Shown here one piece after another: positions 1 to 8,334 of a stretch of DNA of 15,259 nucleotides (position 1 is the first letter of the stretch; every line of letters starts with the position of its first letter). The notes below the pieces were generated by a model that searched no databases, was not told the origin of the DNA, and worked only from the letters and a program-made list of their open reading frames with translations. The stretch lies in NCBI GenBank assembly GCA_035541995.1, contig DATKMG010000484.1, positions 1 to 15,259 of the forward strand. The letters run 5' to 3'. A program made the position numbers and the translations under genes. The stretch is from DATKMG01 sp035541995 (GTDB lineage Bacteria; Acidobacteriota; Terriglobia; Versatilivoradales; Versatilivoraceae).

Positions 1-140
1 AACAGGGGCGCCTTTTCCGCATTGACCAGCACTGCCACAATTAGAACATCAAAAAGCCTCGCTCCTCGCTGGATGATGTCAACATGCCCATTCGTGATCG
101 GATCAAATGATCCCGGGTAAATGGCGATTTTTCTCTTCAT
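1..140 (-). CDS. coaD: Phosphopantetheine adenylyltransferase, N-terminal part (cut by window edge)
   Basis: CoaD transfers AMP from ATP to 4'-phosphopantetheine, the penultimate step of coenzyme A synthesis, in the cytoplasm. Only about 46 N-terminal residues are visible. They start MKRKIAIYPGSFDPITNGH, which contains the family's nucleotidyltransferase signature: YPGSFDP followed by the TxGH-type motif (here TNGH). Next comes DIIQRGARLFD, also typical. The ATG at 140 overlaps the rsmD stop codon as ATGA (137-140), so translation is probably coupled to rsmD. It is the last visible gene of the prfB-recG-rsmD-coaD operon, and rsmD-coaD adjacency is common across bacteria. The rest of the gene lies left of base 1. 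Identification is strong despite truncation. Confidence 0.95.
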   Translation of the reverse strand, partial: MKRKIAIYPGSFDPITNGHVDIIQRGARLFDVLIVAVLVNAEKAPL

Positions 141-721
141 AGTGTTGTTTTGCGCTCTCTTTCTCTTCGAAACAAACTGAGGACGCTGTCACCCTGCTGG
201 ACCTTTCTGAATCGGGCCAGATCTTTGATCCTCGGCACAAGGTCAATATGCTTTGAGTGCTCAGCGATTACGATTGCCGAATCAGTCAGGAGTTTACGGC
301 GCTGCAGTTGCTCCAAGACTATTGGGTATTGCCCAACTGCAGAGTATGGAGGATCGAGGAAGATTATGTCGAACTGCGTCGCACTCTGTTCAAGAATTTG
401 GAAAGCGGAGTCAGTCTTCATTGTCAGAAGCCACTGGCACGAAGATGTGCTCAGCCCCAACAAGGCAAGATTACTTTGAATCACGTGGCTCGCTCGGACC
501 GACGATTCCACGAACACCGCCAGCCTGACTCCGCGGCTGAGCGCCTCAATCCCGATACTGCCGCAACCAGCAAAACAGTCCAGGAAGCAGCAGTCGGCCA
601 AGTCCGATTGAAGCAAGTCGAATAGAGTTTCCTTCAAGCGGTCTGATGTCGGCCTGGTCCCCCGCCCCTCCACGGTCTTCAGGCGACGGCTTCGAAACTG
701 TCCCGCAATGACACGTACCAT
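137..721 (-). CDS. rsmD: 16S rRNA (guanine(966)-N2)-methyltransferase RsmD
   Basis: RsmD methylates N2 of G966 in 16S rRNA of the assembled small subunit, using S-adenosylmethionine. The 194-residue product shows the typical N-terminus (MVRVIAGQFRSRRL) and the TRPTSDRLKETLFDLL block. The SAM-binding motif DCFAGCGSIGIEALSRG lies at about residues 45-61, and the catalytic DPPY motif at about 123-126. The start at 721 was chosen because family members begin at this point and a GGAG lies 10 bases upstream. A longer in-frame GTG start at 805 would overlap the recG stop as GTGA and add 28 residues of no recognisable family character, so it is less likely. The stop overlaps coaD by ATGA. With the 721 start, 80 bases separate it from recG. 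Confidence 0.94.
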   Translation of the reverse strand: MVRVIAGQFRSRRLKTVEGRGTRPTSDRLKETLFDLLQSDLADCCFLDCFAGCGSIGIEALSRGVRLAVFVESSVRASHVIQSNLALLGLSTSSCQWLLTMKTDSAFQILEQSATQFDIIFLDPPYSAVGQYPIVLEQLQRRKLLTDSAIVIAEHSKHIDLVPRIKDLARFRKVQQGDSVLSLFRRERERKTTL

Positions 722-801
722 ACTCTCTGGTCTCCACCGCAAACGGCTCCGTTTAACTGGCTCTCCCCTTCCTCGATCCCCTGCTGTCAGAAAGAGCACC
801 C

Positions 802-2907
802 TCACGCTACCACTGCCAAACCATAGCGTCTTTGCCAGTTGGCCTTAAGTTGAGCCACTACAGCCTCGAATTCCTGAGAGCTTGAAGGATTCCCCACAAA
901 GTCGATGGCCTCCTGTCTAGCTGCTTCCAGGATTCTCCCGTCTCGCAATAGATTGGCTACCTTGAGAGAGGGAAGGCCCGACTGCCTGGTCCCCAAGAAC
1001 TCTCCGGGCCCTCGCAGTTCGAGATCCTTCTCTGCAATTTTGAAGCCATCGGTAGTTTCCACCATGCAAGCCATCCGCTCCTCGGCGTCGTCACCAGCCC
1101 TTCTTCCCTTCATCAGCAGACAATAAGACCTAGCTAGCCCTCGCCCAATCCGGCCTCGCAACTGGTGCAATTGTGACAACCCGAAGCGTTCCGCATGCTC
1201 AATCACCATCACACTGGCGTTAGGGACGTCGACCCCTACTTCAATAACAGTTGTGGACACTAGAATCTGAATTCTCCCGGAACTGAAAAGCTGCATGGCG
1301 TCATCCTTGTCCTGGCTTTTCATCCTTCCATGAAGCAAAGCCACCTTAAGGTCCGGGAAGACTACTCGGGCCAGATGCTCGAAGGTCTCTTTTGCTGCAC
1401 GGAGGTCGACCTTCTCCGACTCCTCAATGATCGGACAAACCACGTAAACTTGGCGACCTTGTGCGACTTGTTCCCGAATAAATCGATAGGCCAATCCTCT
1501 TTGCTCTTCTTCGACCACCCGGGTCACAACCGGGGACCTCCCTGGTGGTAGTTCGTCAATCACGGAAACGTCTAAGTCACCATAGAGTGTCATCGCCAAC
1601 GTGCGTGGGATGGGGGTTGCCGTCATCACCAACGTATGCGGTGTGTTGCCCTTCTTCATCAACCGGTAGCGCTGCAGCACGCCAAACCGATGTTGTTCAT
1701 CGATAATGACCAGGCCGAGTCTCCGAAAATCGACGTCGGATTCCAGCAGGGCATGAGTCCCGATTACCATGTGGACAACCCCTTCTGATAATCCTTTCAG
1801 CAGGTCGTTTCTCTCAGGTTTTTTCAGGCCGCTTTTCAACAAACGCAGATTGTAGTCGGCATTTGCGTAAATGCGGCGAGTATTGAAGTAGTGTTGTTCG
1901 GCCAGAATCTCGGTAGGCACGAGCATGGCCACCTGGAAGTCGTTTTCCATGGCTACTGCAGCCGCTTCCAGGGCAACAATCGTCTTCCCGCATCCCACAT
2001 CTCCCTGCAGCAGACGGTTCATGGGCGCCGTCTGGCGAAGATCATCAACAATCTCCTTTAAGACTCTCTTCTGGGCTTGAGTCGGATGGAAGGGTAGAAT
2101 CTTCTTAACCACTTCCCTGACCGTTGGCGTAATCTGAAATGAGTTTCCTGTTATCGAACGGGCATTCCTCCGCTTGAGCGTGAGTCCAAGTTCCAAAAAG
2201 AATAATTCTTCAAACACCAATCGTTGCTGAGCTGCCGTTTGGAAACAGGACAGCAAATCCATCCCTGTTCCCACTGAAGGAAAGTGACTTTCCCTGATCG
2301 CCTCGTCTCGCAACATGAGCCCGCGTCTCTCCCGCGTTTTGGCTGGGAGCGTTTCGGGAATTTCGGAAATGTTCTGCAGAAGCTCGTTGACAATCCGCCG
2401 CAGAGTTCGCGAACTGCACCCTTTGACCGCTTCGTAAATGGGTACAATACGCCCCATTTCCAAGGAATCGTGTAAGTCTTCTTCGTGCAGAATTTCAAAC
2501 TCGGGATTAATAACTTGAAGATTGCCCGTTCCGTAAGGATCGACTTCGAACTTGCCGTAAAAGATGACTTTTTGCCCGGGTTGAAACACTTTCCGTTGGG
2601 CCAGGTATTCTGAGTGAAACCATTTGCAGCGGACCAGGCCGGTCTCATCCCGTGCGGCCAGATCAAAGAGGCGTGTGCGCGTGCGGCGAGTAATGGCCAG
2701 TCCAGAGGTCAGGACCTGCACCAGGATGGAGGCCCGTTCCCCCGCTCGAAGTTCCTTGACTTTTCTGAATTGCGTGCGATCTTCATAGCGGTAAGGGAGG
2801 TTGTAGAGGAGATCCTCTACGGTAAAGACATTTCGGGAGGCCAGATCCTCAGCCCGTTTAGTGCCAATTCCTTTGACATACTTGACGGAGGTCTGCAAGT
2901 CGAGCAT
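802..2907 (-). CDS. recG: ATP-dependent DNA helicase RecG
   Basis: RecG is a branch-migrating superfamily 2 helicase that remodels stalled replication forks and Holliday junctions. The 701-residue protein has about the usual length (E. coli about 693). The N-terminal wedge/OB region binds the junction. The helicase motifs follow: Walker A GDVGCGKT (about 301-308), the DEQH box (about 402), TATPIPRT (about 428), the VGVDVPNA motif V region, and QLHQLRGRIGRG (motif VI, about 577-588). The family C-terminal FLGTRQSGLP segment is present. The gene starts 24 bases after the prfB stop, with only a weak upstream ribosome binding site, which suggests reinitiation from prfB. Nothing looks truncated or degraded. 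Confidence 0.97.
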   Translation of the reverse strand: MLDLQTSVKYVKGIGTKRAEDLASRNVFTVEDLLYNLPYRYEDRTQFRKVKELRAGERASILVQVLTSGLAITRRTRTRLFDLAARDETGLVRCKWFHSEYLAQRKVFQPGQKVIFYGKFEVDPYGTGNLQVINPEFEILHEEDLHDSLEMGRIVPIYEAVKGCSSRTLRRIVNELLQNISEIPETLPAKTRERRGLMLRDEAIRESHFPSVGTGMDLLSCFQTAAQQRLVFEELFFLELGLTLKRRNARSITGNSFQITPTVREVVKKILPFHPTQAQKRVLKEIVDDLRQTAPMNRLLQGDVGCGKTIVALEAAAVAMENDFQVAMLVPTEILAEQHYFNTRRIYANADYNLRLLKSGLKKPERNDLLKGLSEGVVHMVIGTHALLESDVDFRRLGLVIIDEQHRFGVLQRYRLMKKGNTPHTLVMTATPIPRTLAMTLYGDLDVSVIDELPPGRSPVVTRVVEEEQRGLAYRFIREQVAQGRQVYVVCPIIEESEKVDLRAAKETFEHLARVVFPDLKVALLHGRMKSQDKDDAMQLFSSGRIQILVSTTVIEVGVDVPNASVMVIEHAERFGLSQLHQLRGRIGRGLARSYCLLMKGRRAGDDAEERMACMVETTDGFKIAEKDLELRGPGEFLGTRQSGLPSLKVANLLRDGRILEAARQEAIDFVGNPSSSQEFEAVVAQLKANWQRRYGLAVVA

Positions 2908-2931
2908 GAAATTCGAACTGATGAACCTGCC

Positions 2932-4054
2932 TCAGTGGTTTTGCGTCTCCGTCGCCACCCTGGCATCCCGCCGGGAAACCAGATAGGCCTTTATGAAGGG
3001 ATCGATATCTCCGTCCAAAACGCGGTCGACATCTCCGATCTCGAGTTTAGTCCGATGGTCCTTTGCCAATCTGTATGGATGCAATACATAAGAGCGGATC
3101 TGGCTGCCCCATGCGATGTCCATTTTGGAGTCTTCGATCTCTTTGTTCTCGGCTCGTTTTTTCTCCATCTCGAGTTCGTACAGCCGGGCTCGCAGAATCT
3201 TCATAGCCATAGAGCGATTCTTGTGTTGGGAACGCTCATTCTGGCAAGACACCACGATCCCAGTGGGGAGGTGAGTGATTCGGACAGCAGAGTCGGTGGT
3301 GTTGATATGCTGGCCGCCGGCTCCAGTCGAGCGATAGGTATCGATCCTGAGATCTTTTTCCTCGATAACAATCTCAATGTCGTCGTCGATCTCAGGATAG
3401 ACAAAGACCGATGCGAAAGAGGTGTGTCTTCGCTTGTTGGCGTCAAAAGGGGAGATTCGCACCAGGCGGTGGACGCCCACTTCAGCCACCAACATTCCAT
3501 AAGCATTCGATCCTTTTACAGCCACAGTGACGGATTTGACGCCGGCTTCTTCACCCGCCTGGTAATCGATCAGCTCGGTCTGAAATCCTTTTCGCTCTGC
3601 CCAACGCAGATACATCCGAAGCAGCATTTCTGCCCAATCCTGGGATTCAGTCCCGCCAGCCCCGGGATGAATCGTCAGGAAAGCATTGGCCTGGGCGTTT
3701 TCTCCACTTAACAAGGTCTGGGTTTCAATTACCAACAATTCAGACTCGAGATGATCCATTTCTGTCTTGATGTCCCGGGCTACATCTTCGCCTTCAGACG
3801 CCAGTTCGAAGAAGGCTTCGAGGTCTTCCACCGCACGATTGAGGGTGGTATCAAGCGAGAGGATTTCTTCTAGGTGCTTTCGTCGCTGCAGGATCTGTTG
3901 GGGCGCCAACGGGTCGTTCCAAAAGCTGGGGTCAGCAATGGTCTTTTCCAGTTCATCCAGTTCCTTCTTTTTGCCGGGAGCGTCAAAGATAACTCCGGAC
4001 GTCATGAATTCGTGACTTGAGGGACTGAAAATTCCGACTTAGCTCTTCAATCAT
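2932..4054 (-). CDS. prfB: Peptide chain release factor 2, expressed by programmed +1 frameshift
   Basis: RF2 terminates translation at UGA and UAA. The coding sequence must be read as complement(join(2932..3984,3986..4054)). From ATG 4054, 23 codons run to CTT followed by an in-frame TGA at 3985-3983. Skipping T3985 continues as GAC into the long frame. The product is about 373 residues, starting MIEELSRNFQSLKSRI, then YL|DAPGKKKEL across the junction, matching the usual RF2 N-terminus. The stop-codon recognition motif SPF (residues 201-203) and the catalytic GGQ (246-248) are both present. AGAGGAG six bases before the ATG is a strong ribosome binding site. An ATG at 4005 is in the second frame but has no comparable site and would remove the first helix. 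The gene heads the operon with recG, rsmD and coaD. Confidence 0.96.
3982..3997 (-). promoter_or_regulatory. RF2 programmed +1 frameshift signal
   Basis: On the minus strand the bases read CGG AGT TAT CTT TGA C. This is the classic RF2 recoding element: a slippery CTT in the P site, an in-frame TGA at 3985-3983 with C following, and an upstream Shine-Dalgarno-like GGAG ending four bases before CTT (E. coli has a G-rich element three bases before). In known systems low RF2 leaves the TGA unread, so ribosomes shift +1 and make more RF2. The sequence shows the element directly. Autoregulation is inferred from the family. Confidence 0.95.
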
Positions 4055-4059
4055 GTTAA

Positions 4060-4066
4060 CTCCTCT
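4060..4066 (-). promoter_or_regulatory. Ribosome binding site fixing the prfB start
   Basis: AGAGGAG on the minus strand, separated by TTAAC-type spacing from ATG 4054. It decides in favour of the upstream start and therefore of the frameshifted RF2 reading. Confidence 0.85.
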
Positions 4067-4110
4067 GAGTATATCCTCCGGACCCATCGCATCAATGGCT
4101 CTAGCCCCTT

Positions 4111-4119
4111 ATCTTACCA
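4111..4119 (-). promoter_or_regulatory. Possible extended -10 promoter of the prfB operon
   Basis: On the minus strand TGG-TAAGAT forms an extended -10 (TGN plus 4 of 6 matches to TATAAT). It would put the transcript start near 4104 and give a leader of about 50 bases before prfB. No good -35 hexamer is visible at 16-18 bases, so this is tentative. Confidence 0.3.
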
Positions 4120-4239
4120 TATTTGTCCAGGTCCTGTTGCCTAATCCCATGTGGTGTGGGAAAATTGGAATTGAATGCTCAGGTTGAAAGCAGTTGTTCT
4201 TCCCGGCAGGAGCCGATTCGGACTCTCGGGGAGATCTGT

Positions 4240-5610
4240 ATGTCACCGTGGTCGGCACGGGCCTGGGTATATCCTCGATTTCACGTAATAGGGATCTCAC
4301 AAGGACGGAGACCGTTGACCACAAAGAGGTCCGCTCAATTGGTCAAATTCCTGCTGACACTCAGCGTTGGTATGATGTGGACAGAGCCTGTATTGCTGTG
4401 GTCTGGTGAACGCATCGGTCTTGAGGGGATTGCGGACCTGGGATTTAGTCGGTCAGGAATCCCGTATGCCGCTCCGTCTACCCCCGACTACCAGACCAAT
4501 TTAAACGGACAATTCATTCTGTTGGGGTCTTTTCGAATCACCAGCTCGCTGTATGGTTTTTATGAGGGCCGCGTCAGCCATCAAGAGGGCTTGGATGGAT
4601 CAGACCCCCGAATTCAAGAAACCCAAGGAACTCCGGTTGCCCAAGGATATATCCGGTTCACTCCCAAACTGCCATGGAGCTTGACACTTGAGGCAGGAAA
4701 ATTCGGAACTCCGTTTGGAGAGTTCCTGACACGGAACTATCCTCAGGACAATCCGCTCATTGGGACGCCTTTGATCTACTCTTACCCGACGACCATTCCA
4801 GCCAGGATTGTCCCCAACGGACCCGAGTTTCTGCTGAAATACCGGTATCGTCCAAAAACTCCTCAGTCTTACAGCCTCGGCACAGGAGGCGCATGGTTAC
4901 CACTGATCAACTATGCTTATCCAACTGGAGTGATGGTCTATGGCAGCCCTCGCACCTTCGATTACCGCTTCGCGTTGGTCAACAGCTCCATTGCCAATCC
5001 TCTCGATCTGGGAGAACCCGGGCAGCAAATCCAGTGGGTGGGCGGAGGAGGCTGGACCATCATCCCCGGATTCCGGGTGGGGACTTCTTTGGCCGAGGGC
5101 CCATTTCTGAGTGGATCGGTAGGTCCCCACCTGCCGCCCGGAACTTCGCTGCGCGACTTTACTCAGAGAGCCATCGGCTTTGATCTTCAATATGCCTTGC
5201 ACCACTTTGAAGCTTATGCAGAAGGGATCTTTACGAATTTCAAGCTTCCTAATATCAGCCAGCGATTGGGGGCTTCAGGTTACTATATCGAACTCAAGTA
5301 CACCTGGTCTCCCAGAGTGTTTACGGCAGTTCGCTGGAACCAGATCTTTTTTGACCGGCTTCGTCAAGATGCAAGCCCTTCCGATAATTTGCCTTCCCCT
5401 GACAACGAAGCCTCATACGTCGGTGTCGGTTTTGATCAGAACATTAACAGTTTGGAATTTGGTCTGGGCATCCGCATCACCCACAAGCTGATGGCCAAGA
5501 CCTCATATCAGCTTAATCGCACGACAGGTGGGGCGGATCCGAAAGACAACATGTTTGCCGCTCAACTGCTTTATGTCTTTGACGTTTCCAATCTGCTGAG
5601 GATCCGATGA
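4240..5610 (+). CDS. Porin-like outer-membrane beta-barrel protein
   Basis: This is predicted to be an exported outer-membrane barrel. After a hydrophobic export segment (KFLLTLSVGMMWTEPVLLW), the chain alternates polar and hydrophobic residues with many aromatic and glycine residues. It contains the porin-like stretch LTLEAGKFGTPFGEF, resembling the GKF..PFG strand of phosphate-selective and related porins. Substrate is unknown. The ATG at 4240 has GGGGAG six bases upstream and gives 456 residues. A TTG at 4315 with GGAG four bases upstream gives 431 residues and a more normal short, basic signal-peptide n-region, so it may be the real start. A still earlier TTG at 4123 is unlikely. The C-terminus (LLRIR) lacks the terminal aromatic residue usual for barrels. 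The stop overlaps the next gene by ATGA, so the two are co-translated. Confidence 0.75.
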   Translation: MSPWSARAWVYPRFHVIGISQGRRPLTTKRSAQLVKFLLTLSVGMMWTEPVLLWSGERIGLEGIADLGFSRSGIPYAAPSTPDYQTNLNGQFILLGSFRITSSLYGFYEGRVSHQEGLDGSDPRIQETQGTPVAQGYIRFTPKLPWSLTLEAGKFGTPFGEFLTRNYPQDNPLIGTPLIYSYPTTIPARIVPNGPEFLLKYRYRPKTPQSYSLGTGGAWLPLINYAYPTGVMVYGSPRTFDYRFALVNSSIANPLDLGEPGQQIQWVGGGGWTIIPGFRVGTSLAEGPFLSGSVGPHLPPGTSLRDFTQRAIGFDLQYALHHFEAYAEGIFTNFKLPNISQRLGASGYYIELKYTWSPRVFTAVRWNQIFFDRLRQDASPSDNLPSPDNEASYVGVGFDQNINSLEFGLGIRITHKLMAKTSYQLNRTTGGADPKDNMFAAQLLYVFDVSNLLRIR

Positions 5611-6446
5611 AAGTGCAGACCGACGGCAGGTGGAGGAAAGCTTCACTTTCAACCCCACTGGCGATTCTCAACTTGTGCCTTGCTTGCGCTTGCCTCGGTG
5701 AGGTGGTTTCGTCGAGCTTCAGTGCGGAGCTTCAACCCGGGTCTCCTTCAGGCGTTCGGGCGAAAAGCAATACAGCTCTCCTGGTGGCAAGCGAAATTCA
5801 TGGATCCGTGCGAATTCAGAGCCGAATCCAGCCGAAGAGCATGGCGATCAGCATGTATTCCCGCCGATCTGGCCGCTCCACCGGTGCACCAATTCCATCT
5901 CCCGTCAACGAGGTCGAGAATGTGGTGTTGTATTTGGAAGGAAACACTCATCACGGAGTTTCTTCCTTTGTTGAGTCTCAAGATATAAACACCCCCCTGG
6001 CGGAAGCCCCTGTCTCTGCGCGAGGCCAACCTCGCCCTTCCATTCGACAGATTAATGAAACCTTCTGGCCGCATGTTCTTCCTATCACAACCGGCACCAT
6101 AGTGGAGTTTCCAAACGGTGACCCTTTTTTCCACAATGTGTTTTCACTCTCAAGTGCGAAGAGCTTCGACTTGGGGCGTTACCCTCAGGGACAAATACGC
6201 TGGGTTCGCTTCGACAAGCCCGGTATCGTGAAGGTGTTTTGTCATATTCACTCCCACATGAGTGCTGTCATCCTGGTTTTTGATCATCACTTTTTTACTG
6301 TCCCCGATAGCAAGGGGGAGTTTGTCCTTGGACCCGTTCCTCCAGGTAGTTACACGCTGGTAGGATGGCATGAACGGCTGAAGCCTGTAAGACAACGTGT
6401 CACCGTTGATGCCCATGAACCCTTAGCTGTGAACCTCGTTCTTTAA
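5607..6446 (+). CDS. Exported cupredoxin-like (plastocyanin-type) protein with C-terminal carboxypeptidase-regulatory-like region
   Basis: A 279-residue exported protein of unknown exact role. The N-terminus has a basic region and a hydrophobic segment (about 16-33), with a plausible cleavage near SFSA. The middle (about 160-225) is cupredoxin-like: FPNGDPFFHNVFS supplies a His at 176, and FCHIHSHM supplies Cys212, His215 and Met218. These residues are in the order of a type 1 copper site (His...Cys-X2-His-Xn-Met), although Met is closer to His than in plastocyanin. Similar proteins are often labelled methylamine utilization or plastocyanin. The end (GEFVLGPVPPGSYTLVGWHE) looks like a carboxypeptidase-regulatory-like beta-sandwich. 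The start overlaps the barrel gene's stop (ATGA), with GAGG five bases upstream. The histidine kinase gene follows seven bases later. Copper binding and electron transfer are inferences. Confidence 0.75.
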   Translation: MKVQTDGRWRKASLSTPLAILNLCLACACLGEVVSSSFSAELQPGSPSGVRAKSNTALLVASEIHGSVRIQSRIQPKSMAISMYSRRSGRSTGAPIPSPVNEVENVVLYLEGNTHHGVSSFVESQDINTPLAEAPVSARGQPRPSIRQINETFWPHVLPITTGTIVEFPNGDPFFHNVFSLSSAKSFDLGRYPQGQIRWVRFDKPGIVKVFCHIHSHMSAVILVFDHHFFTVPDSKGEFVLGPVPPGSYTLVGWHERLKPVRQRVTVDAHEPLAVNLVL

Positions 6447-6453
6447 GAGTTCT

Positions 6454-8259
6454 ATGAGAGCAGCCAAGCTACGAACCAAGATCATCCTCTTCACGGCTCT
6501 CTTGATCGTGCTGGTCATTTCTGGGTCATTTTTCCTGGTCAACCGTGTTGTGAAGGGACAAATCCGTACTCGTCTGGTCCGTGATCTGGAAAGATCCCAG
6601 TTGACGCTGGAGCAGACCCAAACGAATCGCCTCCGCGAATTGGTGGCCTATTCGATAATCGCGTCCGAGAATTCTACTTTAAAAGCCGCTGTTGACACAT
6701 ACCAGACTGAAATGAGCAGCAGTTCCCCCGTACTGCTACAGCTGCAGCGGACTGTCGAAAATGAAGCAGGGAAGCTCATTCAGATCCTTTCTTCGATCGA
6801 CTTATTGATTATTACCAGCAATAGCGGCGATGTCATTACGGTCCAGGGAATACCCGCCAGAGTGGTTCCCAAAAACCTCAGTCTCAGCTCGCAGCCCTCT
6901 GTAATAAATAGCCTGAGCGCTAATCCACTTGGCTATGAAAAGGCAGCCAGCCTCTGGCAGTTTCGGGACAAGGTGTACCGGATCGTCTCTGTACCTATTC
7001 TGCTTCAAGACAACATCATCGGCACCTTGAGCAGCGGGTTCGAGATCAGTGCGAACTTGGTTCGGAGCATGAAAAGTAACACCAACAGCGAGATCGTTTT
7101 TTATGCAGAGAGTGGGATCATCGCATCGACCTTAAGCTCAGCTCAAAATCAAGCTTTGCTGGACTCGCTGAAAACCGGTGGGTCACAAGAGAGCCTCCCT
7201 TCATCTGCCCAGCAGTCGGAACTCTCGTTGAACGGTGAGACTTTTCTCTCTTTACGTGTGGCCTTGGGAGGTTCTTCGAGTGGGCACTTCATGATCCTGA
7301 ACTCCATTGACCAGGCCATGCAGGGCATCATGGGGGGCATCAAGCAGAGCATGGTTCTGACTGCTCTATTTTCCGTGATCTTGGCAACCTTGCTGGGTTG
7401 GGGGCTGAGCCAATCGTTCACCCATCCTCTCATCAACTTTGTGGAGTTCATGGATGGCATCACGCAGACCGGAGACCTGAGTAAGAAATTCCGAAGTCCC
7501 TCCCCTAATTATGAGGTGGATGTTCTGGCCCGATCATTCGAAAGCATGGCTCATTCGCTGGAGGAGTCTCAAGCTGAAAGTGCGCGATATCACGAAGAGC
7601 TTCGGCAGAATCAATTCAATGAAGAGAAGCTGAGAACCCTGGCGATGCGATCAAGGCTGGACGCCTTGATCTCCCAGGTAAATCCGCACTTTCTTTTCAA
7701 TGCCCTCAATACGGTGGGAGTCATGATCGACGAGAACCCTGTCGAGGCCCAGCGCTTGACCGTTAAGCTGGCCAACATTTTTCGCAGGACCCTTCAGGTG
7801 TCTGAGAAAGAGATTATCAGCCTCCAGGAGGAGCTGAATTTCATTGCAGATTACCTGGAAATTGAAAAGGCCCGATTCGGTGAGCGCCTGCAAGTGGAAC
7901 AGCGGGTGCAGGTTCAAAATGCAAAGATCCCCTGTTTCACCCTGCAACCGCTGATTGAGAATGCTATCAAACACGGTGCAGCCCCCAAAATCGGGACTAC
8001 GACGATTCAAATCGATGTCACACAATGGAATGGCAGATTGACCATCCGCGTGACGGATAACGGGGTTGGCATTCCAAGGCCAAAACTGGATTCCATACTG
8101 GAGCGGGGGTACGGCCTGCGAAACCTGATTGATCGACTTACCATCCATTATCGATCTGACTTTACCTGGAAGGTCGAAAGCGAATTTCAACAAGGGACCA
8201 CAATCTTGCTGGAATTGCCTTCTCAGCCACCGGATTACCCGGCGCCTGCTGCAGCTTGA
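6454..8259 (+). CDS. Membrane sensor histidine kinase, LytS/YehU (His_kinase, PF06580) type with HAMP
   Basis: A 601-residue sensor kinase. The order is transmembrane helix 1 (about 9-30), an extracytoplasmic sensor region of about 265 residues that looks like a double Cache-type domain, transmembrane helix 2 (about 300-320), a HAMP linker (about 320-375), a short coiled coil, and the kinase core. In the core NPHFLFN carries the phospho-acceptor His412. The ATP-binding part shows the N box PLIENAIKHG (Asn503), DNGVGIP (Asp535) and YGLRNL (about 553). This subfamily normally partners a LytTR-type response regulator, but none is in the window. The gene begins seven bases after the cupredoxin gene and is presumably the third gene of that operon, so its signal may relate to the barrel or the copper-like protein. 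This last point is inference. Confidence 0.92.
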   Translation: MRAAKLRTKIILFTALLIVLVISGSFFLVNRVVKGQIRTRLVRDLERSQLTLEQTQTNRLRELVAYSIIASENSTLKAAVDTYQTEMSSSSPVLLQLQRTVENEAGKLIQILSSIDLLIITSNSGDVITVQGIPARVVPKNLSLSSQPSVINSLSANPLGYEKAASLWQFRDKVYRIVSVPILLQDNIIGTLSSGFEISANLVRSMKSNTNSEIVFYAESGIIASTLSSAQNQALLDSLKTGGSQESLPSSAQQSELSLNGETFLSLRVALGGSSSGHFMILNSIDQAMQGIMGGIKQSMVLTALFSVILATLLGWGLSQSFTHPLINFVEFMDGITQTGDLSKKFRSPSPNYEVDVLARSFESMAHSLEESQAESARYHEELRQNQFNEEKLRTLAMRSRLDALISQVNPHFLFNALNTVGVMIDENPVEAQRLTVKLANIFRRTLQVSEKEIISLQEELNFIADYLEIEKARFGERLQVEQRVQVQNAKIPCFTLQPLIENAIKHGAAPKIGTTTIQIDVTQWNGRLTIRVTDNGVGIPRPKLDSILERGYGLRNLIDRLTIHYRSDFTWKVESEFQQGTTILLELPSQPPDYPAPAAA

Positions 8260-8334
8260 AACCAGTGGTGACCCTTATTCCGAACAGCCACTTTCACGAA
8301 TTCGCCAAAGTCGATTTTCATGAGCTTAGTCTTG

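Noticed and set aside
2614..3711. Long plus-strand open frame of 365 codons
   Set aside because: It lies opposite recG and prfB, shows no family motif, and has the look of an antisense shadow of two strongly identified genes.
4145..4161. TCCCA/TGGGA inverted repeat between prfB and the barrel gene
   Set aside because: Five-base arms with seven-base spacing are expected by chance and nothing else supports an operator.
4109..4324. 71-codon minus-strand frame upstream of prfB
   Set aside because: It has no recognisable domain and overlaps the 5' end of the barrel gene, so it is most likely chance.
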